From Raphanus sativus (Eukaryota; Streptophyta; Magnoliopsida; Brassicales; Brassicaceae): a stretch of 64,000 bases of DNA. This document shows, one piece after another, positions 9,951-22,446 of the stretch (position 1 is its first letter; every line of letters begins with the position of its first letter). The notes under the pieces are model-generated. The model made no database searches. It had not been told where the DNA came from and saw only the letters and a list, made by a program, of their open reading frames with translations. The translations under genes were made by a program, and so were the position numbers. The stretch lies in the NCBI RefSeq assembly GCF_000801105.2, contig NC_079511.1, forward strand, positions 19,553,792 to 19,617,791, written 5' to 3'.

Positions 9951-12110
9951 TGTCGCTTGTGGCAAGAAATATTCAGTACTACATTCCGTTAAGTTTATTC
10001 GAAGCATCCAGTGAGACTCAGAAGACTCGTGTGAAGATCATCAACAAATGTATTTTTTACAACTCCAGATCCTGAAATTCTATTGAGTTAGTCCTTGTAG
10101 ATTCATTTGTAAGTATTTATTATTCTAAGATCTGTTACTTTCATGATAGTTAAATCAAATTAAAAAAATTAAACTACAATTTCATATTTTATAATTATCA
10201 TAGGGTATCAGATTGCACGTTTCAATAGAAAATGATTTGTTCAGAAATAAACATCTTCTGAATTAAGGTCAAGCTTTATCAATAAATGCATTCAGTCTGA
10301 AAGAATACGGTGGTGAGTTGAGAACCAGTTCGTTTATTTACAAATTGACTATCCTAAGAACAACTAGGACCAAAACGTTGAGAGATTTCCCAGATGATGT
10401 ACAAGAACAGTATTTCAGTGACTTTGGTGAGATCTTAGATGGAAAATACAAACAAAACATATAGATAGATAAGAATATTTTTATATTCTTACATATTTAG
10501 TACCAAATAAAAAGGTCGTGCTTTTTTCATAATTTACAGTTTTCATAATTCATGTTTGTAATAAATAAATGTCATTAGTCAATTCATTGAAGTTGGTAAT
10601 GTTGAAGAAGTGAAGACAAAAAAGAAGTCAAACAATTCTTCTAGATTACAATTAATTTTGCGTGATACAAAGTAAAAAAATGTCTATTTTCATATATTCT
10701 AATATCAACTATACAATATCTTATAGAAAATCATTTCCAATGAGATTACACATAAGTGTATTTTATCGGGGAACATGCAAAACGAAAATTTACTCATACC
10801 ACCAAGAAGATGGATGGAATTGTTGTATGTGTCATACATTTTATGTCAGTGAAATTCTACAAAGATATAATTGTTTTTCCTACTTTAAATATTTAATTCA
10901 TATGTCTAATATCTTATCGGTGTTTTATAGGCGAGATAAGCATATCTAATGCTTTTAGTGCCACAAAGATAGTTGTTTGATCCTACAACTGAACATGATA
11001 ATTTCAGAAATGGATAAATCAAATATTAAAATTATGAAAAATTTAGAACATATTAATTTTATAAACACTGTTATAATTCACGCATTAAGTGTTGATATGT
11101 TATTATTTTACCAATATATATTGCCCAGTAATCGTCAGATTATTACACACATTGCTTTCAGCAAGATATCATTTGGTAACTCTTTAGATGTCCGAAGTGA
11201 GTTTTTTCGAGAAATCCTCGGAAGACTTTATCCGATATTTTAGAGTCAGCATCGGTAAGTGGTTGTCATAAATGCGTTTTACAACCATATTAGGGTTTTC
11301 TTTTATAAACATATCAAATAATATATGTGACATGTTGTTTGGAAAAAAACTCTTTGTTATGTTACCATCAAAGGGATTGATTCTTCTAAAAATTGTTATT
11401 ATTGGGAAAGCAAAACATGCAACCATAAAGTTCAGGAATATGATGAAGAGACTCAACCGAAGTACAATTGTAAGATGTGCTGTGATGTTAATCTGGTTTA
11501 CCCAAGGTATCTATAATTAAGTAGCCTACGTTTGCAATGTGATATATTTCTATGTATTTAGATACTAGTTGGTTGTTCGTGTATATAACGATACTAACCA
11601 GACGAGGTTTTGATATTCGATCAAATTGATGAAAATTTCCTCGGAAAATCTGCCTATCATTTGATGCGAGAAAACAAAAAGGAAATTTAATATATTACAC
11701 ATTCATTTAAATGTGATTTTAATAAATTATGTAATCTTTGTATTTTTTTCAGCTTGATCACATATTTTTAAGGTCACACTCAAAGGGGATAATAATAAGT
11801 TTAGCAACCCACCTTTTGTTGTGGACTGTTATTTAGATGATGAAGACATTATCGATGAGTAGCTTGCAAATTCCTCCGAGGTATTCACTCATTATATTCC
11901 TTTATACATCAAATATATTCATTTTAAAGAATGATTATTTCTAACTTAGACAAATTTCTTATGCAGTCTTTACAACTTACTAGTGCTCAAGATTATTCTG
12001 AATCATCTGTGGCAAACACTCACATACCAAAGTCAAAGAATGACAACCAGAAAATTGAAGTCGAATATCAACGATCAGATTCAAAATGGTTTAAAGTGGA
12101 GAGAAAGAAA
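9951..12110 (+). pseudogene. RPA70-like single-strand DNA-binding protein, Helitron-associated, broken
   Basis: Exon 1 starts at ATG 9951 and ends at a GTAAGT donor at 10109, with an in-frame stop just before NSIELVLVDS. The acceptor at 10202-10203 opens GIRLHVSIENDLF and, further on, GGELRTSSFIYKLTIL, a DUF223-type OB fold. At 10581-10670 comes VGNVEEVKTKKK, typical of the second OB domain. Around 11370-11520 a third segment reads CNHKVQEYDEE and YNCKMCCDVNLVYPRY, which is the zinc finger of the RPA C-terminal domain. Near 11610 FDQIDENFLGKSAYHLM and near 11800 NPPFVVDCYLDDEDI complete it. Stops and shifts interrupt several exons. Plant Helitrons commonly carry such RPA genes, and the Rep remnant downstream supports that origin. 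Confidence 0.75.
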
Positions 12111-12701
12111 TGGTTATTTTATTTTATATTTTGTCGATTTTTATGATTATGGTATTTTTGATTTGTTTTTTTGTTGCAACATTTATTATTTCGTACTTTC
12201 AAGATTGAATAATTAATTATGTTTTACTACTTTCATTTCCTTTATTTTTAATTATTATTTTTGTCCTAAAATATAATTATTTAAACTAAATATATATTTA
12301 CAACAATTAAAACACATTACAAAATTAGGAAATGATATTCAAAATTTGTTACACAATTGACCACAATGATAGTATGATATCAAAATATATCAAGTTTCAG
12401 CAATATTATAGCCTTTTTATGTCTAAACAATGAAAAAACCACAAAAAATACAAATATACATTGTTATTTTATGATACCCGTGAAGATCAAAGTAAGTGTA
12501 ACCTCAATATAAGTAAACATTTCTGTTAAATATTCAATTTCCATATGGTATTATTGTGTATAATTATAGAGTATTAAATTCTACCATAAGATCTTCAAAA
12601 TCTTTTTTCAGTAACCAAAATACCTATACACCATATCACAATCGTCGGTTTCTTTATTCACTATTCCGTTTTGAGATTTTCAGGCCATTGATCTTCCGAA
12701 C
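12111..12701. other. AT-rich spacer between the RPA-like and Rep remnants
   Basis: No coding evidence. Contains the presumed end of the RPA-like gene and the untranslated leader of the Rep-type gene, which begins at 12,702. Confidence 0.4.
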
Positions 12702-14880
12702 ATGGACGATGGTGAAAAATCTTCAACTATTTTACCAAAGTTTAAAGGTAAGATTCGTATCTTTATTCATAAAAAACGTAATAGAGAATAGAGATAATGA
12801 TGATTATGTTATTGATAGGTTTATCGTAGGAAAATATGTTAATTGTGTTCATATATACTTATGTTCTTATGTATTGGATCTTAAAAACAACCGAAATTTC
12901 TATCATATATTAGTTATAACTGATCGATCATAGAAATTAATTTTCAAGGTACATTATTAGCTGATAACAGGTGGAATGAACCTTTTTTGACACAACAAAT
13001 TTGGGATGCAATATTTCTCGAAGGAACCTTACTAACCCATTTTTACATTACATGCTGTTTACATTAATATATTCCTTTGAATTTTGATTTGGTAGGTTCA
13101 AATGTTGTTGGACAAATGAAAATATCAGTCAAGCTACCGGAACAACCATTTCGCCACCTCTTCGAAAGCGTAATATATTAAACTTGTCCACTGTTTTAGT
13201 TTCTTTTAGTAATAATGTTGTTTTTAAACTAAATCAGGAGGAAGACCATACAAGATTATGGAAGGAAGTAATGTTGCTCATATGATCCTTGTAATGGACT
13301 TTTCAAGTACAATTGGTTAGTAAAGTTGTTTTCTTATTATAGGAATTAATTTTCATGGTATATTAGTATTTGATTGCTGGTGAAATGAATTCTATTCTTG
13401 ACATAACAATTTTTTGGATGAATTTTTTCATAGAATTAAGACCATTTAACTTGAAAAAAAATTAGTTGCTTGTTTAGATTAATATATTTTAGTTTATACT
13501 TTCCTTCGTAGATTCAAATGTTGGTGGACAAATTGTAATAAGTAGTCAAGCTACCGGGAAAACCATTTCGCCATCTCCTAGAATATGTAATTCTCGCCAG
13601 AATTTTAGTTGCAGTTTATTAATAAGTTATTTTAACTACATCAGTCGGAAAACCATACGAAAATATAGTAAGAACGTCGGTTGCTCATATAATAGCATTA
13701 AAGGATATTTTGAGTACAGTTGGTAGGTACATGTTATTTCTTTGGTTATATGAATTGCTTTTCATGTTATTATGATTATTTGTTGAAAAGTAAGTTTTGG
13801 TAGTGAACAATCTGCGAAACAAATTCCCAATATTTTTGCATTTCCAGGTGAATGTCAATAGCTATACATTGTTTATAATTGGTACTATTATTTTATATTG
13901 TTATATAATAGCTATTTATGATTTTTATACTGTTTCTTATATATCAGTGGATATATCGAATCAACGTAAACCCCGACTTATGCGGAAGGCTTCCTTAGCA
14001 AAACAAACTCAAATTCAACTTGGAAATATGGACAAAGAAAATGTTCATATAAACTTTGGTCTAAACATCAATATAGAAGATCATCCTGAAGGTAACACTG
14101 TACTTTATAAAATTTGTAAAGGCTAATTTAGAGTATATGTTACATATTTTCTATTTTCAGTTTGTATCATATCTAAATAGATACGCACTGGATAGTGTAT
14201 CTGATCCTGATGATAACTATTTCAATGATGTTGATGTCAAAGATGTCAATTTAACTCCTACGTACGAACCAACATGAAAACAAATATTTTTGGACATATG
14301 TCATCAGATGGAAAGATATATATTCAATACGCAGGTAAATAAGCATTAGTAGATCATTATATTACATGCTGTCATATGATCTTATCGTATAATAATGTTT
14401 CGCATAATTATTATAGCTTACCAAAATAACGGTGATCCAATATATAGATGTAAATTTTGTAAATCTCATATGTGGTATGGTGAGAGAATAGGAAAACCTA
14501 GACAACAATCGCAACCAAACTTTACTGTGTGGTAAAAGTGGATAGATTGTTCTCCCAGCTCTTCAAAAGCCTCCAACTGGGTTGATTGATTTGTTAATTA
14601 AAGGCGATGATATCAACAATGGTCGTGGTCCATATGTTTTTTAAATGAATGGTGATAATAATCACCTAATGGGTGACATCTTACCAGCAGATGGTGAAAT
14701 ACCCAAGTTTCTGAAGCTATACATATATGATAATGTGAACGAAATTTCTAACTGAATCAATGCATATGGGTAATCTGTTCGTTGTGCTAATAGTATGATA
14801 TGTTTATTAATTTATATTGAAAATTTTAAAATATGTTTATTATTATTTTCAGGGCTACTAGAGCTCACATATCATGCATG
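12702..14880 (+). pseudogene. Helitron Rep/helicase protein, N-terminal part only, broken
   Basis: A first exon starts at ATG 12702 (MDDGEKSSTILPKFK) and ends at a GTAAGATT donor. Two similar exon-like modules follow (NISQATGTTISPP and its near copy SSQATGKTISPS). Near 13,950-14,100 a Lys/Arg-rich segment includes RKASLAKQTQ. The diagnostic part is 14,415-14,560: YQNNGDPIYRCKFCKSHMWY then ERIG, which is the conserved zinc-finger-like start of plant Helitron Rep proteins. From 14,640 it resumes with NGDNNHLMG and FLKLYIYDNVNE. The residues normally between these parts are missing, and stops occur. The Rep catalytic core and helicase are absent; the remnant stops near the AT microsatellite. Confidence 0.75.
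12932..13740. repeat. Tandem duplication of a ~400 bp exon-containing module
   Basis: Two neighbouring blocks (about 12,932-13,325 and 13,340-13,745) share the same order of parts: ATTAATTTTCA(A/T)GGTA, an AT-rich stretch with TTGACA(C/T)AACAA, TCAAATGTTG(T/G)TGGACAAAT, (A)TCAAGCTACCGG(A)A, CCATTTCGCCA, and a final TTGCTCATAT segment ending in TACA(A/G)TTGG. The copies differ by many substitutions, so the duplication is old. It multiplies an exon of the Helitron Rep gene. Confidence 0.65.
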
Positions 14881-14961
14881 AAATAAAATATTGTTAGACT
14901 TTTAAAGAATATTTTGGACGAGCATAATTTTAAGCATACAACCATCATCTATAATTCTTTA

Positions 14962-14966
<5 letters not shown>

Positions 14967-15040
<74 letters not shown>
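14967..15040. repeat. (AT)n microsatellite, about 74 bp
   Basis: An uninterrupted AT dinucleotide run of about 37 units sits at the right edge of the recognisable Helitron coding remnant, where the homology stops. Confidence 0.95.
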
Positions 15041-15043
<3 letters not shown>

Positions 15044-15545
15044 TTATTTCTCATTGAACCAAAGCGTTTAAGTCACTTAATCTTGCAACAATCATAAATA
15101 TAAGGTTCAAGCAAGTTTCATCAAAACAATGGCACGTTTATTTAATAGTCAAATATCGAAAAATTCTAACAATCTATAGCAAAACGATATGTGAAACTTA
15201 ATATCAATAATGGTGATAACCGATTAAACATCCCTATTTTAAAAGTAGTCATTCGATTTAAGTATAAACAGTTGCATTGTTTTTTTTTAAAAATGTGTCA
15301 AACAATTAGATACTTTTTCATATATATGATACAAAATATTTCCAAAAATGTTTGGGACTTTAATTGTCAAAACAGTTTGGGACTTTAGTTGTCAAAACAG
15401 TTTGGGAATTTTCTAACTTTACGACTTTCTTGGTATCATTATTCATCTTTACCAACACTAAAGAGAAATTTTCAAAAATACCTTATTCATTAAAATTTTA
15501 AAGACTCTTATATGCTTTTCAAAATTCTAATGTTTTTATATGCTT
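15041..15545. other. AT-rich spacer, no gene seen
   Basis: Contains a short direct duplication, GTCAAAACAGTTTGGGA, at about 15,365 and 15,392. The small open frame at 15,191-15,388 has no recognisable feature. Confidence 0.45.
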
Positions 15546-15955
15546 TTCAAAATTCTAACTCTAAACTCTAAACCCTAAATCCTAAACCATCAACTCTTTA
15601 CACTAAACCCTAAACCTTCAGCTCTAAACCCTAAACCTTCAACTCAAAACCCTATATTTTTCGAAACCCTAAACCCTATATTTTTCAAAATTGGAACCCT
15701 AAACCCTAAAACATCAACTCTAAACCCTAAAAATATCAACTCAAAACTCTAAACCCTAAATCTTCAACCCTAAACCCTAAATCCTGAATCCTATTTCACC
15801 TCTCAACTTTAAACCCTGAAGTTTAGGGTTTTAGGTTTTAGGGTTTGAATTTTGAAACAATGTAGGGTTTAGGATTTAAGGTTTAGATTTGAGGGTTAAG
15901 ATTTAGGGTTTAGGGTTTAGAATTGTTGGTTTAGGGTTTATAGTTGAGGTTTTAA
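15546..15955. repeat. Telomere-like repeats in two opposed orientations
   Basis: From 15,546 to about 15,810 the plus strand is rich in CTAAACCCTAAA, CCTTCAACTCTAAACCCTAAA-type blocks. From about 15,818 to 15,955 it switches to TTTAGGGTTTTAGG and GGTTTAGGGTTTAG. The two halves are therefore inverted relative to each other around about 15,815. Spacer words such as TCAACTC and CTTCA recur between the telomeric heptamers. No coding potential. Confidence 0.8.
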
Positions 15956-16208
15956 GTTTTTATTAATTAGCCTGAGGATTTTTTTGTCAAAGTTAATCTT
16001 AGTGGTATAAATGTCTTTTACCATATGTGATGGTAAAAATGGTTATTGTAAACATGAAAAATAGTACTATGAAAATAATATTTTTGGCAATTTTCCAAAC
16101 AGTTTTCAACTTCAGTTGTTGAAAATTTCAACAATTTTCATCTACTTCAAATAGTCTAGGTTGAACAGTTACATTTTTTTCTATTATTTCTATTTATACA
16201 TAAGTCAA

Positions 16209-17906
16209 TCCCTTTCTTATTAATAGAGAAGCATTTTTAATAACAAACCTTAAATATGTAAGTTATTAACAAAACTGCCATTATGCTGATATGTCATCTT
16301 AATATGCATTCTCACAGTACTAAATTAAAAACCCATTTATTACTAGAGTATTTACAGAAAATGCCATTGGTCTTACTTATTGCATATATCTTCATAAAAA
16401 CGAAATAATTAACATTGCTTTACACAATACTCATGTCTGAAATAATACTTATAATGGACTTTTGAAAATTTAGTTTTCTTTTTAACAATCCAAGGCAAAA
16501 TGCGTTTACAAACAAACTCAAGAAAATGTATTAACTTGATAGATTAAAAACATGATACATAGATCACTATGAGAGACTTATCGTTCACCAAATACCAACT
16601 CAATCAAATTAATTGCATATATAAGATACTTATCATTTAGAATTGCTATTAATATAATTTTAAGTGTTCTAACTGATTCCTGTTCACCCCACTATACTTC
16701 AGATTTTTTTTGGGTGAAATTCTCAATAAACTTATATAAAAAATTACATACTATATAATGTATTCTAATTTGACACATAAAATATATATATTTCTAGAGA
16801 TGTCTAAGTATGATTGATTATATGATTTATATTTCTTCATATTTTCATTCATGGAGGACCAACTCAGAGAAAACAGCCACACAAGATATGTTTTATTATA
16901 TGACTTATATTTGGTGTTCATATTTTCATATACAAATGAGGACTGGCCACATATTTATTTAATTTATTATAATTGTCACACATATAAATAATATGGAGAA
17001 TATATATATAGAGAATATAAAATTTAATATAAGTAGGGAACTATATATCTAGCATATTGTAAAGTCGGAAATATAGACTTATATCAAAGTATTTTTTCTC
17101 TATATGGAATTTCGGTTACCGTACAATTGAGCTTATTTTACTTGGTAAAACAATATATTTAAAGCTTCTTCACACAAGTTTGTCAACATTAATTGGATTT
17201 TTAATTTATAGAAATATATGAATATATTATGGAGCATTGTTAGTAATACATTTACTACTCAAAATATTCTCACGAGTTTATATTTTTTTTTAATATAAAA
17301 CGAATAAATTCAATATTGGACTAACAATATAACATATAATTATTTTTCCTTTATTGATTAATAGGTGAATACATTTATGAACAAATTCAAATTAATAAAT
17401 ATGTATCATCCCTTTCTTATTAATAGGGAAGCAAAATAAAAAATAACCTTTTAGTTAATACTTATTTACACCAATGTCATGCTAACATGGTAGTTCCACA
17501 ATTCTCTTCAGACCATATTTAGAAATACCCTTAACTTAGTAAATATATTACAAGTTTTGCCATCGGTCTCACTTCTCTCAAATATTGGTTTAGACTATAG
17601 TTACGCATATAAATCATTCTTTCCTATTTATGACAGTGTTTTTGAACATCATAAATAAGAAATATGAATGCTTGCGTGGCCCGCAATAAGAAAATTGGAA
17701 ATAAGCAGCGATTATTTACTCTATATATTTGACTACATTAATAGAGAGAATATTTTTGTTTCTTATTCTGTACAAAGTAAGTTACTCATAGTTAACAACA
17801 TTTATGCGAGATCTTCCTAATCAAAATATGAAAATTTATTTTTGCATTTAAAGTAAAGATACGCGTACTAAGTATGATTATTTAATTTGACCAAAAAGTA
17901 TAATTA
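16209..17906 (+). mobile_element. Two Helitron-type 5' termini without clear 3' ends
   Basis: At 16,209 and at 17,409 the sequence reads A then TCCCTTTCTTATTAATAG, followed by (A/G)GAAGCA and an AACCTT...TTA motif. Both are nearly the same as the 5' end of the well-bounded Helitron at 17,907 (TCCTTTATATATTAATAAAG). Neither has its own hairpin/CTAG terminus before the next 5' end. They may be Helitrons whose 3' parts were lost, or one longer element that accumulated 5' ends. The rest of the interval is AT-rich and non-coding. Confidence 0.5.
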
Positions 17907-18114
17907 TCCTTTATATATTAATAAAGAAACATTTAAAAAGTTGTAACCTTAAGTTTGTATTAACTAAAAAATCTTGCTTAAGTGTCACTTAATTATGATG
18001 TTAATTTGGTTTACGTGGCACCATAAAAATCAATTAAAAATTAGTAAGTTCAAAATCCAATGTCTAGGAAATATTATATTAATCCAAACATAAATGTATA
18101 TGATATGAATAAAC

Positions 18115-18186
18115 TTAATACTCTACGATCTCATTAAATTAATACTCGGCGATCTTATTAAATTAATACTCGACGATCTCATTAAA
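18115..18186. repeat. Three tandem copies of a 24 bp unit
   Basis: The unit TTAATACTC(T/G)(A/G)CGATCT(C/T)ATTAAA occurs three times head to tail inside the Helitron, with only a few substitutions between units. Confidence 0.85.
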
Positions 18187-18612
18187 TGATACTTTCTTTA
18201 AATGGCTCAAGGTTGATTTATATTTTTCTAAAAAAATGTGTAAGATATACTCTTAGTCCATATTACTAAAACAGAAATTTAAATCAGATTTTTACTATAT
18301 ATTATGGTCTAAGTATTGCATGCTTTTGGTATAAAACAGAAACTAATGATTTTCTAAGTGTTGGTTTTTTTATTAATAACAAAGAGACGCTTTGATAAAA
18401 TAATAGCAAAGAGACGCAGCTATTCAAAATTGTTTTGTTAATAAAAAAAATATTTTATAGCAAAGAGACACAATTTTAGTTTAGTTTTCAAATTTGTAAT
18501 TTTCTTTTTAATATTTTAATTTTCCATCTTATATTTTCAAAACGAAAGTAAAAATCTGATATTTTGAAAATTAGTATAACTTCAAAATCGAAAAATATTT
18601 AAATTTTATTTA

Positions 18613-18845
18613 TTGGTTCAATGTATCACATTAAAATATGGTTTTTAGATAATTAATGCTAGTTATTTTAACTTTCCAAACAATCCGAAAACCTATCTAT
18701 GCCTAATATATATATACATTGAAAATTTACGTAGATATTGATTCAATGTATCACATTAAATATGGTTTTTAGATAATTAATGCTAATTATTTTAACTTTC
18801 CAAACAATCCGAAAACGTATCTATCCCTACTATATATATACAGTT
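18613..18845. repeat. Tandem duplication of about 110 bp inside the Helitron
   Basis: Two copies, starting at about 18,613 and 18,739, share TTCAATGTATCACATTAAA, ATGGTTTTTAGATAATTAAT, ACTTTCCAAACAATCCGAAA and an ATATATATACA tail. They differ at only a few positions, so the duplication looks younger than the Helitron's general decay. Confidence 0.85.
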
Positions 18846-19132
18846 GAGTTTTTTTCTTATAAATACCATCAAATGTTTTCATAACCCTTAATCTATGATT
18901 ATAAGAATATCAATGATATCTCATTTTAATTGTTTGATTTGAGCTTCTTTTTTTTTTTATGTGTACCAAATATTTATACTTAGTTAATTATTCTACACTG
19001 AAAAAAACATAAATATCAAATATATTTTAAACACAAAAACACTTGTATTCAGAAATCATGAAATTTACAATATGAAAACATAAATTTTAAAATAAATATT
19101 TCACCCTGCGCAAGGCGCAGGTCTTATCCTAG

Positions 19133-20876
19133 TTATTATTAAATATACAACTTGCCTAAAATTAAGGAACTAAATAACTAATCTATCATTTTTTAAAACT
19201 AATTAGTTAATTTTACCTTTATACTAAAATTTAAGTATTTACGGGTTTACATGATATAATAGAATGTTAAATACTACAATTGAAGTAACTAATCTTACAT
19301 GTGTATTAAGATATGAGCCCGTGAGTTGCAACGGGTTTTGATGTTTTAATTTAATAAAATAAATAAATAATAAAACATTTTGTTAAATTTTTATGATTTT
19401 TTTTGTATATGTTGTGTGAGATTAATTTAATAATTCAAACTTGTTTCACACATAAATTCAAGTTAATATTTGTATTTTATAATCATGATATATAGATGAA
19501 TTGTTATCAAATTTATACTTAGAGGTAGAGAAAATACTATACCTAAAATTTCAAATTGAATTCAACTCAAAATAAGAACTAAAATAAAATAAAAGATTGA
19601 AAGTTAAACTAAACTAATCGAGTCAATGAAAACATTATACACTTTTTATGTACTTAGTTAATGTTTTATTAAATAAGTTTCAATTTTTTTTTTGCTTTTA
19701 CTAGGATGCTTTTCTAAGGAAAACCTTATATTTTATAAAAAAACTAAAAATAATATTAATACTATTTTATATTTTGTTTAGAAATAAAAATATTATTAAT
19801 ATATTATAGAGTTTTGTTTAGAATTTAAGAAAAGGAAAATTACTGTCATATAACCTTTTGCAATTATCTTCTTTTTGCAATTTGAGGAAATGTAAATTGT
19901 TAGCAAATAATTATTTCTAGTTACTGATACAAAAATTTAAAATTACTATTTCTACAGTTTGTATCAAGACTATTTTTATACTTATTTTGTTAATTAAATA
20001 ACTTAGTGTCATTTTCATTATCAAATTATATCTTGAAAATATTATCAAATAACTTTTTACAATTCTCTTCCGGTTAGGACTTAGGGTTTAGAATATTATT
20101 TTACAGTTTTTAGGATTTTAGAAAAGAAAATTAACAGTACATGATATTCTACAATTATATTTGTGTAGTATTTAGAAAAATAAATTACTATCAAATAATT
20201 ATTTTCAGTAAGTATTAACTAATTTTAAAATTTGCTATTTTCAAAATTCATTTTTTCAATTTCACTAATAATTTACAAATGTTTTTCTTAATTAAATAAA
20301 ATTTTCTAAAATTTAATTAAACAACTTTTAGTATTATGTTCATCATTAAAATTATAAAGTAAAAATCACTACTAAATTCTCTCTGGTCAGGATTTAAAAA
20401 ATAAAAAATAGAAAAGAAATTTTATTTGGTTAAGATTAAAACGGAAAAATATATTTTACATATATTTGTTATTTAGGATTTTATGAAAAAGAAGAATTTA
20501 TTTTCAAATAATGCCAGGTTTTTTTGAAACATTCACAACCCTTTGTTTAGGAAAGAAAAAGAAGTTATTTTCAAGGAATTTTTTGTTTATAATTTTTAAC
20601 ATAAAAATATCTATAAAAATAAATTTATTTAATTATAATAAAATAAGATTGACTTTACATTTTTGTTTTATATAAACTTTAAAAGGAAAATACTTATTTT
20701 ATAATGAGTTTTTATTTAAGATTTTTATACAACTAACTTATTTTTATAAGAAGATTCTGTTAATTTAATTATACATTTTTTCTTATATGTACAAACACAT
20801 ATCCATCATATCCACACATATGCATGTACGACAATAACATCATAATAAAAAAATTATACTAACATCATAAAATGTA
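19133..20876. other. AT-rich spacer, no gene seen
   Basis: Very AT-rich. At 19,317-19,335 there is a hairpin-like AGCCCGTGAGTTGCAACGGGT, reminiscent of a Helitron 3' hairpin read on the minus strand, but the following tetranucleotide is CTTA rather than CTRR, so it is only a possible decayed terminus. Short telomere-like words occur near 20,080. Confidence 0.4.
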
Positions 20877-21134
20877 GTCCCTCCGTTTCAAAATAATGTA
20901 TATTATATAGTTTTCACACTTATTAAGAAAACACTTAAAATTTTGACAATAAATAAATTAATTCTGTGTTTAGCTATTCCCTATGATTTTTAACCAATCA
21001 ACATCCATCAAAAATAATTAATATCTTTGAAATTTACAATTTGCCATTATTACATACATTGAAAATATAAAATTTGGATTTTTTTAGAAACAGAACTCTT
21101 TCTAAAACATAGGTCATTCTGAAAGGAAGGGGGT
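20877..21134. mobile_element. MITE with CCCTCCGTTTCAAAATA ends
   Basis: The left end GTCCCTCCGTTTCAAAATAA and the right end, read inverted, ACCCCCTTCCTTTCAGAATG form imperfect terminal inverted repeats continuing inward (ATGTATATT against ACCTATGTT). The 258 bp body is AT-rich with no frame. It belongs to the same broad CTCCCTCCGTTTC class as the element near 5,600. Confidence 0.6.
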
Positions 21135-21584
21135 GTTAAGGATTATAAAAAAGTTGAGTTGGATCACTCGCGTATTATTTTCATGTAAATACTATTTTGT
21201 TTTGTAAAAATAATATGTGGAAAACCTAAATACATATGTGAAAAATTAATTTTCATTTTCTAAAACAAAAAGAAATTTAAAATAATATTTGATAGTACTT
21301 TTATTTAAAAAAATAAAATCATATGCCAAAAAGAATTGTATCATATGTTTTAATTCTTAAACAAAAGAGAATTGTAAAAAGTTATTTGATAATATTTTTT
21401 AAAAGTTAATTTGATGATGAATATGATATTAAAATTTATTTAATTAAAAATAAATTATAAGAATGGTAGTGATACAAATTGTTAAAATAATAATTTTAAA
21501 ACTATTTGATAGTAATTTTTTTTTCAGAATCTCTACACATAAGATAATTGTTAAAGATTCTATGATAGTAATATTCTTGGGTGA
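21135..21584. other. AT-rich spacer, no gene seen
   Basis: No supported feature between the MITE and the GAAGTCTTC-rich block. Confidence 0.45.
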
Positions 21585-22298
21585 TTTGCCAAAAATGACT
21601 CAAAAATTGATTTTGAATTCAAAAGTATAACCCAAATTCAATCAAATGCAAAAGTAACCTAAAAGCCTAGTGAAATTACAACAGCCCCCTTATGAACAAA
21701 CAAAAAACATGTCTTCTTTTTTACCATTATAACCCTTCGTTAGAGAAGACTTCTGTAAGTCTTCTCTAGTCTTCTGGTTTAGTATATGTTAAAATAATTT
21801 TTTCTTTTTTATAAAAAATATTTTGATGAGTAGAAAATTGAAATAATTTAATAATAAACAATTTATCAATGATGTAAATTCAGTTTATCTAAAATTGAAT
21901 TATTTTCAACATAGATGAGTGAATGTAAATTGGTTCATGAGTCATTGGTTTAGGGTTTGGTAACATATGTTATAGTATTGTTGGTATCTTTAGGGTCAGA
22001 TTCTGAAATCTTATCTTTATTTTTTTTTTGTTTTGAAATTAACCTATATATGTTTAGTAACTATCAAATAACTTGATTTAAACACTTTCTAAGTTTATTT
22101 TAAGTTTAAGAAAGTGTTTTTTTGCATAGTTATTTGATTTTAGGGTCTAAAAGACTCACAGAAGACTTAAAAGAAGTCTTCTCGCACATTTTGCCTAAAT
22201 TTTAGTAAAAGTTAAGGTTTCCGTCTAAAATTTTTAGAAGAATTTAGGTTTCACGCCTAAATCAAAGTTTTCCATAAGTTTTTCAGAGGAAGTTTTTT

Positions 22299-22446
22299 CA
22301 TGGATTAGATCTCGAAGATGGAAACCATTATAACCCTCCACGTGAGAAGACTTACAAAGAAGTCTTCTCTTTCATGGATTAGATCTCAAAGATGGAAACC
22401 ATTATAACCCTCCGCGTCAGAAGACTTACAAAGAAGTCTTCTCTGA
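22299..22446. repeat. Tandem 74 bp duplication with paired GAAGACTTA/GAAGTCTTC
   Basis: Two units starting at 22,299 and 22,373 each read CATGGATTAGATCTC(G/A)AAGA, then TGGAAACCATTATAACCCTC and a GAAGACTTACAAAGAAGTCT hairpin. They differ at only about three or four positions, so this is a recent local duplication. Confidence 0.9.

Larger units (their letters stand above)
17907..19132 (+). mobile_element. Non-autonomous Helitron, 1226 bp
   Basis: The 5' end is A|TCCTTTATATATTAATAAAG at 17,907. The 3' end has a perfect 7 bp stem hairpin CCTGCGC-AAG-GCGCAGG (19,105-19,121), then TCTTATC and CTAG at 19,129-19,132, followed by T. Host A before and T after fit the AT target rule. A 5' TC, a 3' hairpin about 8 bp from CTAG, and the lack of TIRs or TSD are the Helitron hallmarks. 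There is no coding capacity; two internal tandem repeats are listed separately. Confidence 0.75.

Noticed and set aside
19312..19338. Possible minus-strand Helitron 3' end (hairpin CCCGT...ACGGG)
   Set aside because: The tetranucleotide after the hairpin reads CTTA instead of CTRR and no 5' end was found; kept only as a remark.
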